Source: AP-15 sp963750195 (GTDB lineage: Bacteria > Pseudomonadota > Alphaproteobacteria > ATCC43930 > CGMCC-115725). Taken from it: DNA of 64,000 nt. Location of the stretch: contig CAVVPS010000003.1 of the NCBI GenBank assembly GCA_963750195.1, positions 72,437 to 136,436 on the forward strand, in the 5' to 3' direction. Of the stretch, positions 1 to 7,782 are shown piece after piece. Below the pieces are notes generated by a model. The model did not search any database, was not told the DNA's origin, and was given only the letters and a program-made list of their open reading frames with translations. Position 1 is the stretch's first letter; each line of letters opens with the position of its first letter. The position numbers and the translations under genes were made by a program.

Positions 1-1035
1 CGACTGGCCGCGGTGGTAGCGGATCGCAACAGCCGGCAAAAGCATGTGTGGCGGGCGCGGATCATTCTGGCCACGGGCGAGGGCTGCGGCACCGCCGAAA
101 TCATGCGCCGCGCCGGGGTTTCGAAGCCCTGTGTGTGGCGCTGGCAAGAGCGGTTTATGCGCGAGGGCGTGGCCGGCCTGCTGCACGACAAGACGCGAAA
201 ACCCGGTCTGCCGCCATTGCCGTCAGCGCTGGTTGACGATGTCGTCGCGCTGACCCTGGCGGAGCCGCCGGGCGAGACAACCCATTGGACCGGCCGGGCG
301 ATGGCGGCAGCGAGCGGCATCTCGCTGCGCTCGGTGCAGCGCATCTGGGCGGCGCACGGTCTGCAGCCGCACCGGGTGCGGCGCTTCAAGCTGTCGCAGG
401 ACCCGGCGTTTGCCGCCAAATTGCGCGATGTGGTCGGACTCTATCTCGACCCGCCGGCGCACAGCCTGGTGCTCTCGGTCGACGAGAAGAGCCAGATCCA
501 GGCCCTCGACCGCACCCAGCCGGGCCTGCCGATCAAAAAGGGCCGGGCCGGAACGATGACCCATGATTACATCCGCAACGGCACGACGACGCTGTTCGCG
601 GCGCTCAATGTCTTCGACGGCACCGTCATCGGCCAGTGCATGGCGCGCCATCGCCATCAGGAATTCATCCGCTTCCTCAACCGGATCGAGGCCGCGGTGC
701 CGGCCGGCAAGCTGATCCACGCGATCCTCGACAACTATGCCGTCCACAAGCATCCCAAGGTGCGCGCCTGGCTCGCGCGGCATCCCAGGTGGATGTTCCA
801 TTTCACCCCCACCTCGTGCTCCTGGGCCAATGCCGTCGAGAGCTTTTTCGCTACCCTGACCCGGCGGCGCCTGCAGCGCGGTGTCTTCCATTCGCTCGTC
901 GACCTGCAAGCGGCGATCAACCGCTACCTCGGCGAGCATAACCGCAAACCCAAACCCTTTGTCTGGACCGCCGATCCCGATCGCATTATCGAAAAGGTCA
1001 ACCGTGGGCACCAAGCGATCGCGTCAGACCACTAG
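1..1035 (+). CDS. IS630-family transposase, 5' end outside window
   Basis: DDE transposase of the IS630/Tc1-mariner type. The reading frame is open from base 1, and the residues before the first possible GTG (base 13) already match the family, so the true start lies upstream of the window. An N-terminal helix-turn-helix region (VSKPCVWRWQERF) is followed by the catalytic core: Asp in SVDEKSQ, Asp in ILDNYAVHK and Glu in NAVESFF, which is the complete DDE triad. The C-terminus looks normal and ends in TAG. The left inverted repeat is not in the window, and I could not define the right one after base 1035. It is probably catalytically intact. Confidence 0.9.
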   Translation, partial: RLAAVVADRNSRQKHVWRARIILATGEGCGTAEIMRRAGVSKPCVWRWQERFMREGVAGLLHDKTRKPGLPPLPSALVDDVVALTLAEPPGETTHWTGRAMAAASGISLRSVQRIWAAHGLQPHRVRRFKLSQDPAFAAKLRDVVGLYLDPPAHSLVLSVDEKSQIQALDRTQPGLPIKKGRAGTMTHDYIRNGTTTLFAALNVFDGTVIGQCMARHRHQEFIRFLNRIEAAVPAGKLIHAILDNYAVHKHPKVRAWLARHPRWMFHFTPTSCSWANAVESFFATLTRRRLQRGVFHSLVDLQAAINRYLGEHNRKPKPFVWTADPDRIIEKVNRGHQAIASDH

Positions 1036-1266
1036 GTCAGGAGCTTCGCGATATCGACACCAGACGGCTCGATCCGACCCCTTTGCGGATCGCCGGCATC
1101 AACCGGCCGCTGTCTCTTGATGCGCCGTTAACCGACCTTGCCGGACGCATGGCGAAGGTCTCTGCCACCTTCTATGGGGGGTGCACCGCCGCAAGCGGAG
1201 TGCTTGTGGGCTCGCTCCGCGGCGGAAGAGTCCGGTTGGCCTTGCCGGGTGCGGCTCGCGCGGCAT
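1036..1266. other. Intergenic stretch with GC-rich hairpin
   Basis: No gene is seen here. An imperfect inverted repeat of CCGCCGC and GCGGCGG lies around 1187-1232, just beyond the stop of the minus-strand DoxX gene, and could form a terminator-like hairpin. No T-tract is visible. The right end of the IS630 element must also lie here. Confidence 0.3.
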
Positions 1267-1653
1267 CTACGCGGGTCCCCTGTCGAGGCTGAGGCCGCCG
1301 GGGCCGAAGACAATGACGTAGAGGAACCCGCCGGTCATCACCAGGTTCTTGTAGAAATGGATCATGTTGTTCGTATCGCCGGCCGGCAGATGCACACCAA
1401 AAGCAGTGCCCAGGCAGACAACTGCGAGCAGAGCAGCGGCCCATCGGCTGTAAAAACCCGCGAGCAGCGCCAAGCCGCCGAGGAGATGCACCGGTATCGA
1501 GATCCAGACCGCGATATCGGGCAGGGGTATGTGAACACTGGCGAAATATTGCGCCGTGCCGCCCGGATTGCGCAGCTGGGCGACGCCATCCCACACGAAC
1601 AGGCTCGACATCAGCAATCGTGCGAGAGGCAGCAAAAAGGCTTTGCCGTTCAT
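1267..1653 (-). CDS. DoxX family membrane protein
   Basis: Small integral membrane protein of 128 residues with four predicted hydrophobic segments, the usual layout of the DoxX/DoxD-like family. Family features include an N-terminal arginine followed by a hydrophobic helix (LARLLMSSLFVWDGVAQL), a Gly-rich second helix (VHLLGGLALLAGFYSRWAA) and a C-terminal membrane segment with the pattern FYKNLVMTGGFLYV. Many members are annotated as quinol-oxidase-related or redox-stress proteins, but the biochemical role is usually unknown. It stands alone, with about 210 bp separating it from the gene upstream on the same strand (pdc). The family call is firm and the function is open. Confidence 0.8.
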   Translation of the reverse strand: MNGKAFLLPLARLLMSSLFVWDGVAQLRNPGGTAQYFASVHIPLPDIAVWISIPVHLLGGLALLAGFYSRWAAALLAVVCLGTAFGVHLPAGDTNNMIHFYKNLVMTGGFLYVIVFGPGGLSLDRGPA

Positions 1654-1865
1654 TCGGCTACTCCATTCAGGATCTGGGCGATGTGGATGAATTTGATTGG
1701 TAACGCTCGGCGCACCCTCGCTGAGGCATCAGGCACGAGCTGTCGGCCGAGACGATTATTCGGCGTGCATGATCGCTGACTTTGTCGTAGCTCAACTTGG
1801 GGGAAACGGCTTCCAAGGGGCTGGGAATAAAGAGCCCGATGCCCACTGATCACCTCTCTACTAGC

Positions 1866-3548
1866 CTATTGCGGCCGCGGTAAGCGCGCGTTCGCGGCGG
1901 CGACCCGACGGCCCCAGGAGATGAGGTCGGGGGAGCAGTCGTCGCGATCGATGATGCATTCGATCAGCGTTGGCCCGGCGTGATTGGCGAGCGCCATCTT
2001 GATCGCGTCGGCTAGCCCTCCACCATTGGTGACGCGGATGCCGCGTCCACACCCATCCTCGGCGTTGAAGGCGTTGATCAGACCGGCGTAGTCCCAGTTC
2101 TTGATGTTGTTGTAGGGGCCGTCATGGATCTCGACCTCGATCGTGTACCCATGATTGTTCATAAGGAAGATGATGACCGGCAGCTTGTGCCGGATCATCT
2201 GCGCTAATTCCTGTGCCGTGAGTTGAAAGGAGCCGTCGCCGATCATCGCAATGACGCGCCGGCCTTGCGCGCCCATCGCGTAGCCGAAAGTCGCCGGCAC
2301 CGACCAACCGATCGAGCCCCATTGCATTTCGACCTCGAAGCGCGCGCCGCCCGGCAGCTTCAGCTTCACGCCGTTGAACCAGGAGTTGCCGGTCTCGGCG
2401 AGCACCGTGCTGTTGGCGGTCAGCAGGGATTGGATCTGTCGGACGACCTCGGTTCGCGTCAGCTTGGCGTCGGGCTTGGCGGGGATTTCGGGCCGCGGTT
2501 CGGCGCGGATGCGCTGGTATTCGATAATTGTCGCGTCTCGCTTCTGCACCTTGGAAGCGAGCCCCGAAAGGAAGTCGCGCAGATGGATCCGCCCAAAATC
2601 GTGTCCGTCGAAATACACGCGGTTCTGGTCGGCTGTGAGCACGCCCGCACCGCTCGGCATTGCTGTCCAGCCGACGGTCGAATAGTCGTTGAAGACCGTG
2701 CCGAGGCAGACAGCGGCATCCGCCCAATCGACGATCTCTCTGGAGCCGGGCGTGCTGATCTCGCCCCAGTAGATACCGGCGAATTGCGGATGATCTTCTG
2801 GAAAGAAGCTTTTCGCTGCCGCCATAACGGTGACGGCGCAGCCGAGCGCCTCGGCGAGGGCAATTGCCTGTTTCTCAGCGCCAGCCGCCCGCAACTTGCT
2901 GCCGATCAGCAGCACGGGCTTTTGGCTGCGGGCAAGGATCTTGGCTGCCGCCGCGATCGCCACTTCGAGCGTCTCGGGGTCGCTTGGCTCTTCGGCGATA
3001 ACGGCGCTGATCGGCCCTGGCGGCGCGCAAGGCGCGGCGGCGATATTGCAGGCAATCTCAATATAGGCCGGCTTTTTCTCTCGCAACGCGGCGCGGATCG
3101 CATAGTCGATTTGGTGCGGCGCATCAGTCGCGGAGGTAATTGCGACGGCGGCGCAAGTGAGTTTTTTGGCTATCTCGAGCTGATACGAAAAATCGTGCGT
3201 GGCGAGAGTGTGATGCAATAGATGCTCGGTCGCGCTGTCGTTCGTATTGGGTGCGCCCGAGACCAGGATAACCGGCAGGTTTTCGGCGTAGGCGCCGCCG
3301 ATAGCGTTGATGGCGGAAAGCCCGCCCACGCTAAAAGTCACCACCGCAGCTGCTGCGCCACAGGCGCGCGCGTAACCCTCTGCACTGTAGCCGCAATTCA
3401 ACTCATTGCAGCAATATACTTGCTGCAGATCCTTATTAGTCAGAAGCTGGTCAAGCAAGACGAGGTTGAAGTCACCCGCAACCGCGAAGTGATGCTTCAG
3501 CCCAATCTGCGAAAGACGGGCTGCGAGGTAGCTGCCAACTGTGTACAT
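1866..3548 (-). CDS. pdc: Pyruvate decarboxylase (thiamine diphosphate dependent)
   Basis: Converts pyruvate to acetaldehyde and CO2 (EC 4.1.1.1), the first step of ethanol fermentation. The protein (560 residues) follows the Zymomonas enzyme almost block by block: N-terminal HHFAVAGDFNLVLLDQ, the catalytic Glu in CCNELNCGYSAEGYARA, the HH pair in EHLLHHTLATHDF, the ThDP/Mg motif starting GDGSFQLTAQE and ending near NNHGYTIEVEIHDG, and the C-terminal GPTLIECIIDRDDC. The start is placed at ATG 3548, preceded by AGGGA, rather than at an earlier in-frame Met (3575), because homology begins at MYTVGSYL. Bacterial PDC is uncommon, which suggests acquisition by transfer. No alcohol dehydrogenase is adjacent. 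Confidence 0.93.
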   Translation of the reverse strand: MYTVGSYLAARLSQIGLKHHFAVAGDFNLVLLDQLLTNKDLQQVYCCNELNCGYSAEGYARACGAAAAVVTFSVGGLSAINAIGGAYAENLPVILVSGAPNTNDSATEHLLHHTLATHDFSYQLEIAKKLTCAAVAITSATDAPHQIDYAIRAALREKKPAYIEIACNIAAAPCAPPGPISAVIAEEPSDPETLEVAIAAAAKILARSQKPVLLIGSKLRAAGAEKQAIALAEALGCAVTVMAAAKSFFPEDHPQFAGIYWGEISTPGSREIVDWADAAVCLGTVFNDYSTVGWTAMPSGAGVLTADQNRVYFDGHDFGRIHLRDFLSGLASKVQKRDATIIEYQRIRAEPRPEIPAKPDAKLTRTEVVRQIQSLLTANSTVLAETGNSWFNGVKLKLPGGARFEVEMQWGSIGWSVPATFGYAMGAQGRRVIAMIGDGSFQLTAQELAQMIRHKLPVIIFLMNNHGYTIEVEIHDGPYNNIKNWDYAGLINAFNAEDGCGRGIRVTNGGGLADAIKMALANHAGPTLIECIIDRDDCSPDLISWGRRVAAANARLPRPQ

Positions 3549-3825
3549 GTCTTTCCCTAGCGTTCCAGTGCCCAACCGAGATTAGAGCAGCGGTGGCCCG
3601 CGGCGATCGGACGGCTGCGAGAGAAGATCCAAGGCTGCCATTGGGCGGATGGCGGTTTTTGTCGCTTCGATCGCTCGCGCGATGTTGCGCGGTCGTCCGG
3701 CTGCGCGACCCGCCGAAGTGGCGGGCCCGAGCACCACGTACTTCACTGCGCTTCCAGGCCAACGGCAAGGTTGCGATCACCGACTGTCTCGGAATCGGGG
3801 ACTGCTCGCCGTCACGATAGCTGCC
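3549..3825. other. Upstream region of pdc
   Basis: No convincing gene. It should contain the pdc promoter at its left part and the 3' side of the MlaC-like gene at its right. No FNR/FixK-type palindrome is visible here. Confidence 0.3.
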
Positions 3826-4464
3826 CTAGGTTCCGGTCAGCAGGTCGACCTTGCGGTCCAATGCCGAAATCAGGCCTTCGACACCCTCGCGCTGAAGGAT
3901 CGAGTGGAACTCCGAGCGTTGCGTCGCCAGCTGACTGATGGTGCCGTCGAGGTATACATCAGAGATTTGCCAGGAACCGGAATCCTCGTGCATCCGGTAA
4001 TTGAGGGTCACCGAATCGCCGTTTGCTTTGACGATCTGGGTCTGCACGATGACTTCGGCGCCGTAAGGCTGCTCGCCGGTGACCTGCAGCTGCTGGCCGG
4101 AATAGCTGTCGAACCGGTCGGCGTAAGTTGCGGAGATGTAATGTCCGAAGGCCTCCGTCACCTGCTGCTGCTGGGTCGCCGACAGCGTTGCCCATGACGG
4201 GCCGACCGCGAGCCGGGCCATGGCGGGAATATCGAACAGCTTTCCGATCACGGGCGACAGCCTTGCATAACGTCCACTTTGTCCGAGCGTTCGGCCGTCC
4301 TTCATCGTGCCCAGCAATGTGTCGTAAAGGCTGCGCACGGTATCCCGCGGGTTCGTCGAAAGCGCCGCCGAGGCTGCGCCGGGTATGCCGCTCGCGAGCA
4401 GTAGGACAATGGAAACTGCTCGGATTTTACCAATGCGGCGACAGGGTGTGATCAACTTCTTCAT
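3826..4464 (-). CDS. MlaC/HpnM-like periplasmic lipid-binding protein
   Basis: Member of the MlaC/Ttg2D family of exported proteins that carry phospholipids across the periplasm. Hopanoid-producing alphaproteobacteria have a variant called HpnM. The start is set at MKKLITP (4464, preceded by GGGAG), giving 212 residues. A basic n-region and hydrophobic stretch ending GIPGAASAA form a signal peptide. The mature part has the family pattern: an early helix (RDTVRSLYDTLLGTM), an F-DIPAMARLAVGPSW segment and a C-terminal half that includes YRMHEDSGSWQISDVYLDG. No Mla ABC-transporter partners are adjacent, so it may be a free-standing copy. Confidence 0.8.
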   Translation of the reverse strand: MKKLITPCRRIGKIRAVSIVLLLASGIPGAASAALSTNPRDTVRSLYDTLLGTMKDGRTLGQSGRYARLSPVIGKLFDIPAMARLAVGPSWATLSATQQQQVTEAFGHYISATYADRFDSYSGQQLQVTGEQPYGAEVIVQTQIVKANGDSVTLNYRMHEDSGSWQISDVYLDGTISQLATQRSEFHSILQREGVEGLISALDRKVDLLTGT

Positions 4465-4598
4465 GGTTCGACTCCCTTCGCATTCATACCTGCGGTTGGT
4501 TTCGTTGGTCGGACGAAAAACGGCGCGAGTAGAGCGATCCAAATTCGGTCGCTTGGCTCACCGGCCACCGAAGCGGAGCGGCTTCCGCCTACCGCCCA

Positions 4599-4898
4599 TC
4601 AGTGCACCAAACTCGACGAGACCATGGTCCCTTTTGTCTGGGGCATCGGCTCCGACGATCCACGGGCGTGCTGGAGATGCTGGGGCGAAGTTACGGCCCC
4701 AAGAACATCCGCCAACAGCAGCCTAGCGTAGAAATCGCCGTGGCTCTCGAGGCTCGCAGCGACGTTCGGGTCCTCGGTATAATAGCGACGCCGAACGGGA
4801 TCCCAGCCGAACCCCGCGGCTTTTGCCGTGGTTCCTTCCTGCGGGGCACATCGAAAATAGAACTGGTAAGTGACGGGATCAAACCTGAGCTTCGGCAT
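4599..4898 (-). CDS. Small hypothetical protein, helicase-N-terminus-like
   Basis: About 99 residues from ATG 4898. The N-terminal half has the pattern AAGFGWDPVRRRYYTEDPNV, resembling the short domain found at the start of some SNF2/DEAD-type helicases and phage-linked proteins. The second half is low in recognisable pattern and may be non-homologous read-through. It could be a standalone small protein or the surviving N-terminus of a lost helicase. A 10-bp-period repeat array lies about 80-120 bp upstream of its start. Confidence 0.45.
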   Translation of the reverse strand: MPKLRFDPVTYQFYFRCAPQEGTTAKAAGFGWDPVRRRYYTEDPNVAASLESHGDFYARLLLADVLGAVTSPQHLQHARGSSEPMPQTKGTMVSSSLVH

Positions 4899-4975
4899 TG
4901 CGCTTCTCCCCGACAAGGGCGCCATAGCGAGTGGTGTGGCCCCGCTACATTTGCGCTCCATTGCGCAACAGTCGA

Positions 4976-5015
4976 GTGAGGTGGTGTTAGCGCTGGTGAG
5001 TTGTGGTGAGAGCGG
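4976..5015 (+). repeat. Decameric GTGAG direct-repeat array 1
   Basis: Four units start with exact 10-bp spacing at 4976 (GTGAG), 4986 (GTTAG), 4996 (GTGAG) and 5006 (GTGAG). They are immediately preceded by GTCGA. The array lies between the 3' end of the hydroxybutyryl-CoA dehydrogenase gene and the start of the small protein at 4898. One unit per helical turn is typical of a site bound side by side by a regulator. A second array with the same spacing and the same GTCGA lead is at 41051-41090. Confidence 0.5.
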
Positions 5016-5029
5016 TACTCACAGCAACG

Positions 5030-5878
5030 TCAGTACCGGTAGACACCACGGCGCGTTTTACGACCGAGGTAACCCGCCGCGACCATCTCTCTGAGCAGCG
5101 GGCAGGGCCGGTATTTCGGATCGCCGAACTCGTCGTGAATGGTCTGCATGACCGCCAGAAGCGTGTCGAGCCCAATCAAGTCGGCCAGCGCCAACGGGCC
5201 CATCGGGTGATTGCAACCAAGCGTCATGCCCTCGTCGATTTCCGTCGCGCTGGCATCCCCCTCGGCAAGGACGAAAAAGGCCTCGTTGATCATCGGCAGA
5301 AGAATACGGTTGACGAGGAAACCGGGCCCGCTTTTGACGGTGATCGGCGATTTGCCCAGTTGGAGCGCGAGTGCTTCGGCCATATCGTGCGTCGCATCGG
5401 TGGTCTGCAAGCCGCGAACGATCTCGACCAGGGCCATGGCCGGCACCGGGTTGAAGAAGTGCATCCCGATGACGCGGTCCGGATGCGATATCGCCGCTGC
5501 GAGTTTGGTGATCGAAATCGAGGACGTGTTGGACGCGATGATCGTTTCGGCACGCACCAGTGCATCGACCCGTTGGAGGATGTCCAACTTGACGTCGTAA
5601 TTCTCGGTCACCGCCTCGATCACGACATCGGCGGGCGTCACATCCTCGAGCGCGGTCGTTCCACGCACCAATCCGAGCGCAGCCTCCTTATTCGCCTGGG
5701 TCATTTTGCCCTTGGCGACCAATTTCTGAAGATTGCCCCTGACCCGGTCGAGGCCTTTCTCGACCGCCGCGTCGCTGACTTCGATCAGGGTCACGCCGAG
5801 GCCGGCTACAGCGGCCACTTGAGCGATGCCGCTTCCCATCGCCCCGGCCCCGATCACGGCGATCGCGCGTACTGCCAT
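5030..5878 (-). CDS. 3-hydroxybutyryl-CoA dehydrogenase
   Basis: NAD(P)-dependent 3-hydroxyacyl-CoA dehydrogenase of the short HBD/PaaH type, 282 residues, which is the usual length. It oxidises 3-hydroxybutyryl-CoA to acetoacetyl-CoA or runs in reverse, as in butyrate/PHB or phenylacetate metabolism. The N-terminal Rossmann fold has GAGAMGSGIAQVAA. The catalytic centre includes SSISI and HPDRVIGMHFFNPVPAM with the active-site His. The C-terminal dimer domain has the signature DEGMTLGCNHPMGPLALAD. It stands alone with no thiolase or crotonase nearby, so the exact pathway is not shown. A perfect palindrome lies about 115-130 bp upstream of the start. Confidence 0.92.
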   Translation of the reverse strand: MAVRAIAVIGAGAMGSGIAQVAAVAGLGVTLIEVSDAAVEKGLDRVRGNLQKLVAKGKMTQANKEAALGLVRGTTALEDVTPADVVIEAVTENYDVKLDILQRVDALVRAETIIASNTSSISITKLAAAISHPDRVIGMHFFNPVPAMALVEIVRGLQTTDATHDMAEALALQLGKSPITVKSGPGFLVNRILLPMINEAFFVLAEGDASATEIDEGMTLGCNHPMGPLALADLIGLDTLLAVMQTIHDEFGDPKYRPCPLLREMVAAGYLGRKTRRGVYRY

Positions 5879-5991
5879 TTACTCACTCCTTTACTCATCC
5901 TTTCGGCTGCGGTGCTGCCCGTCCCAAAACCGGCTCGCCCATCCGGCGAGCCGTGCCAGCGTCCAGAAAATGCAACGGGCGCCCGGACGAC

Positions 5992-6007
5992 TTTAACCTG
6001 CGTTAAA
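5992..6007. promoter_or_regulatory. TTTAAC-N4-GTTAAA palindrome
   Basis: A perfect 6+6 inverted repeat around CTGC in the region upstream of the hydroxybutyryl-CoA dehydrogenase gene (start 5878). Its geometry (five-base half-sites, N4 spacer, CTGC centre) matches the FNR/FixK-type site at 21170-21183, but the half-site reads TTAAC instead of TTGAT. It could be a variant Crp/Fnr-family operator or a site for another dimeric regulator. Confidence 0.4.
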
Positions 6008-6082
6008 CGGAGACGCCGGCGTCGAAGATGCCGCGGATCGCGACGTTAATGCGCCCACTAGGCGCCACGCTTCAGTAATTGC

Positions 6083-6901
6083 TCATTCCTGCATCAAATG
6101 GAGGTGCACACCGTGCCCCTGTAATTCCGCCAGATAACCTCTCACAGTGCCGAAAGCAGTCTCGAATTCCATCCGCACCGGCAGCATCAGATCGCCTCCC
6201 GCGAGGCGGGCATACCAGATCCTCCCACGCTGGTACGTGTCCTCGCCCTGACCTGGTTTGCGGAGGATCTCCTCGCGAATTACTTGGCAGAGCAGCGTTG
6301 GGCCGGCGAAGTTCTGGTAGCCGTCGGCCGAGAGCGCCTGGGATTTAATATCGGTGAAGCGAAGATTGTAGAGGGCACTGCCGTCGAACACCGGAATGAC
6401 CATCGCGCAAGTCCCGCGCTGGGCTAGCTGCCGTTCCAGCAGGAAATAGGCCGTCAGCTGGTCGACGGTGCCGCGAATCAGCTCCGACGGCACCGAGAAG
6501 GATTGGCCCGGGGAGAGAGGCGTCGACGCGTTGATCACCGCACCGTCGCTAGGATAATCGACGCCGTAAGAACGATCGATGCCGTTGCGGCGGACCTCGG
6601 CTCGGTAGGCATCGGGACGAGCCGTGTCTGTGGCGAGGCGTCCATGGACCTCGGAATGGCTCGTCAGATCTACGAACACTCTCGCGAGCCCGTGGGTGTC
6701 GAGATCCATCGCGATCGAATATCGATCTCCCGCTTCCTCGACCGTAGTCCGGTTGGTCAATACGTGAAAGCCGGCAAAACCGAAAATCTCGATGCGCGCC
6801 TCGATCCTGTCCGCCTCCCCCGCCGGGGCGTTGGAAGAACCAGCAAAAAGGACCGCGACTGCGAGAATCGCCCGCAGGAGGATAAGACGAGCAGAGCTCA
6901 T
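6083..6901 (-). CDS. DUF3108 domain exported protein
   Basis: A 272-residue protein with an N-terminal signal peptide (hydrophobic stretch LILLRAILAVAVLFAGSSNA). The rest follows DUF3108, a family of periplasmic proteins predicted to form antiparallel beta sheet: an early IEARIEIFGFAGFHVLTN strand pair, a central YGVDYPSDGAVIN motif and a C-terminal IWYARLAGGDLMLPVRMEF. The family has no firm biochemical role. It lies just downstream of the frameshifted sigma-factor gene on the same strand, 33 bp apart, so the two may be co-transcribed. Confidence 0.7.
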   Translation of the reverse strand: MSSARLILLRAILAVAVLFAGSSNAPAGEADRIEARIEIFGFAGFHVLTNRTTVEEAGDRYSIAMDLDTHGLARVFVDLTSHSEVHGRLATDTARPDAYRAEVRRNGIDRSYGVDYPSDGAVINASTPLSPGQSFSVPSELIRGTVDQLTAYFLLERQLAQRGTCAMVIPVFDGSALYNLRFTDIKSQALSADGYQNFAGPTLLCQVIREEILRKPGQGEDTYQRGRIWYARLAGGDLMLPVRMEFETAFGTVRGYLAELQGHGVHLHLMQE

Positions 6902-6934
6902 CGTCCTAACTCACACAATGGTGTCGGCGACGCT

Positions 6935-7553
6935 TTAGGCTGCCCTCGCGGAACGGTTGGCGATGTGCGGCTCCAAAGGGGCCACGCTCATTAGCGCGCG
7001 GAGAGTCTTCCGGCCGCGCGAAAGGCGAGATCGTATGGTGCCGACGGGGACTTTGTACATCGACGCGACCTCGTAATAATCGCCCTTTGCCAAACCGATC
7101 ATCAGGACCGCCGTGCGTTGTTCTTTGGGCAGCGATGTCAGTGCTCGTACCAGGTCACGGATTTCCAACTGCTCGATCTGGACGGGCGCGCAGGTCAAGG
7201 TCGAACTCGTATTCGCACCAATCGACGGCGGTGCCCTGACGGGCAGCGCGACGGATCTGACTGACATATTCGTTGTGGAGGATCCTGAAGAGCCACGCTC
7301 TCAAATCCGTTCCCACCGTCCAGAGGTGAAGCTTTCCGAGCGCTCGCGCCAGACACTCTTGGACGAGGTCGTCGGCATCGACCGCGTCACGCGTCAGACT
7401 GCGCGCATATCGTCGAAGCTTGGGAAGTACGAATTCGATATCCCGGTGCAGCACGGCTTGCGCGGTATCCGGCTCTTCATCCAGGTTGACGGGTTCCCCA
7501 GGCGCTGCCGTCAGCACCATCTCGTAGCCTGCCGTTTTCTCGCCACTCCTCAT
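6935..7553 (-). pseudogene. ECF RNA polymerase sigma factor, one frameshift
   Basis: Region 2 (DADDLVQECLARALGKLHLW, then TDLRAWLFRILHNEYVSQIR) is read in one frame from ATG 7553, which has GGGAG upstream. Region 4 (LTSLPKEQRTAVLMIGL, then YKVPVGTIRSRLSRGRKTL) is read in another. The frames join cleanly near 7183-7190 if one C of a CCC run is ignored, giving a normal ECF factor of about 200 residues. Either the gene is inactivated by a one-base insertion or the base is a sequencing error. No anti-sigma gene is adjacent. ECF factors of this kind usually govern envelope or oxidative stress responses. Confidence 0.75.
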
Positions 7554-7695
7554 TGCATTCTCCCAAGCAAGCAGGCTAGAGCTCTATAAACTCGAGTTAC
7601 GACGGGACTCGGCGTTCCGCCTGAGGCCTTAGAGAGGGCAGCTTGTCACAGCCGAACAGTCGACGCTTGATAGCGCCGGTACGACCTGCCTTGCT

Positions 7696-7709
7696 TTAAT
7701 CTAAGTCAA
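7696..7709. promoter_or_regulatory. Possible FNR/FixK-type half-conserved site
   Basis: TTAATCTAAGTCAA matches the TTGAT-N4-GTCAA pattern with one mismatch in the left half. It is about 145 bp upstream of the ECF sigma start (7553). Weak on its own, but the same window has better sites at 21170 and 45924. Confidence 0.3.
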
Positions 7710-7782
7710 AGTCCACGGCGCTTTCGCATGGCCGGGCGCGGCGAACGTTCAGCCGCCAAATCCCGCCGCCAATAATCTGCGA

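Noticed and set aside
223..1014. Long minus-strand open frame opposite the IS630 transposase
   Set aside because: Shadow of the transposase gene; Arg/Asp-rich composition without family motifs, while the plus strand has a full DDE core.
5003..6049. 348-codon plus-strand frame opposite hydroxybutyryl-CoA dehydrogenase
   Set aside because: High GC makes long antisense frames common; the minus-strand gene has all family motifs and this one has none.
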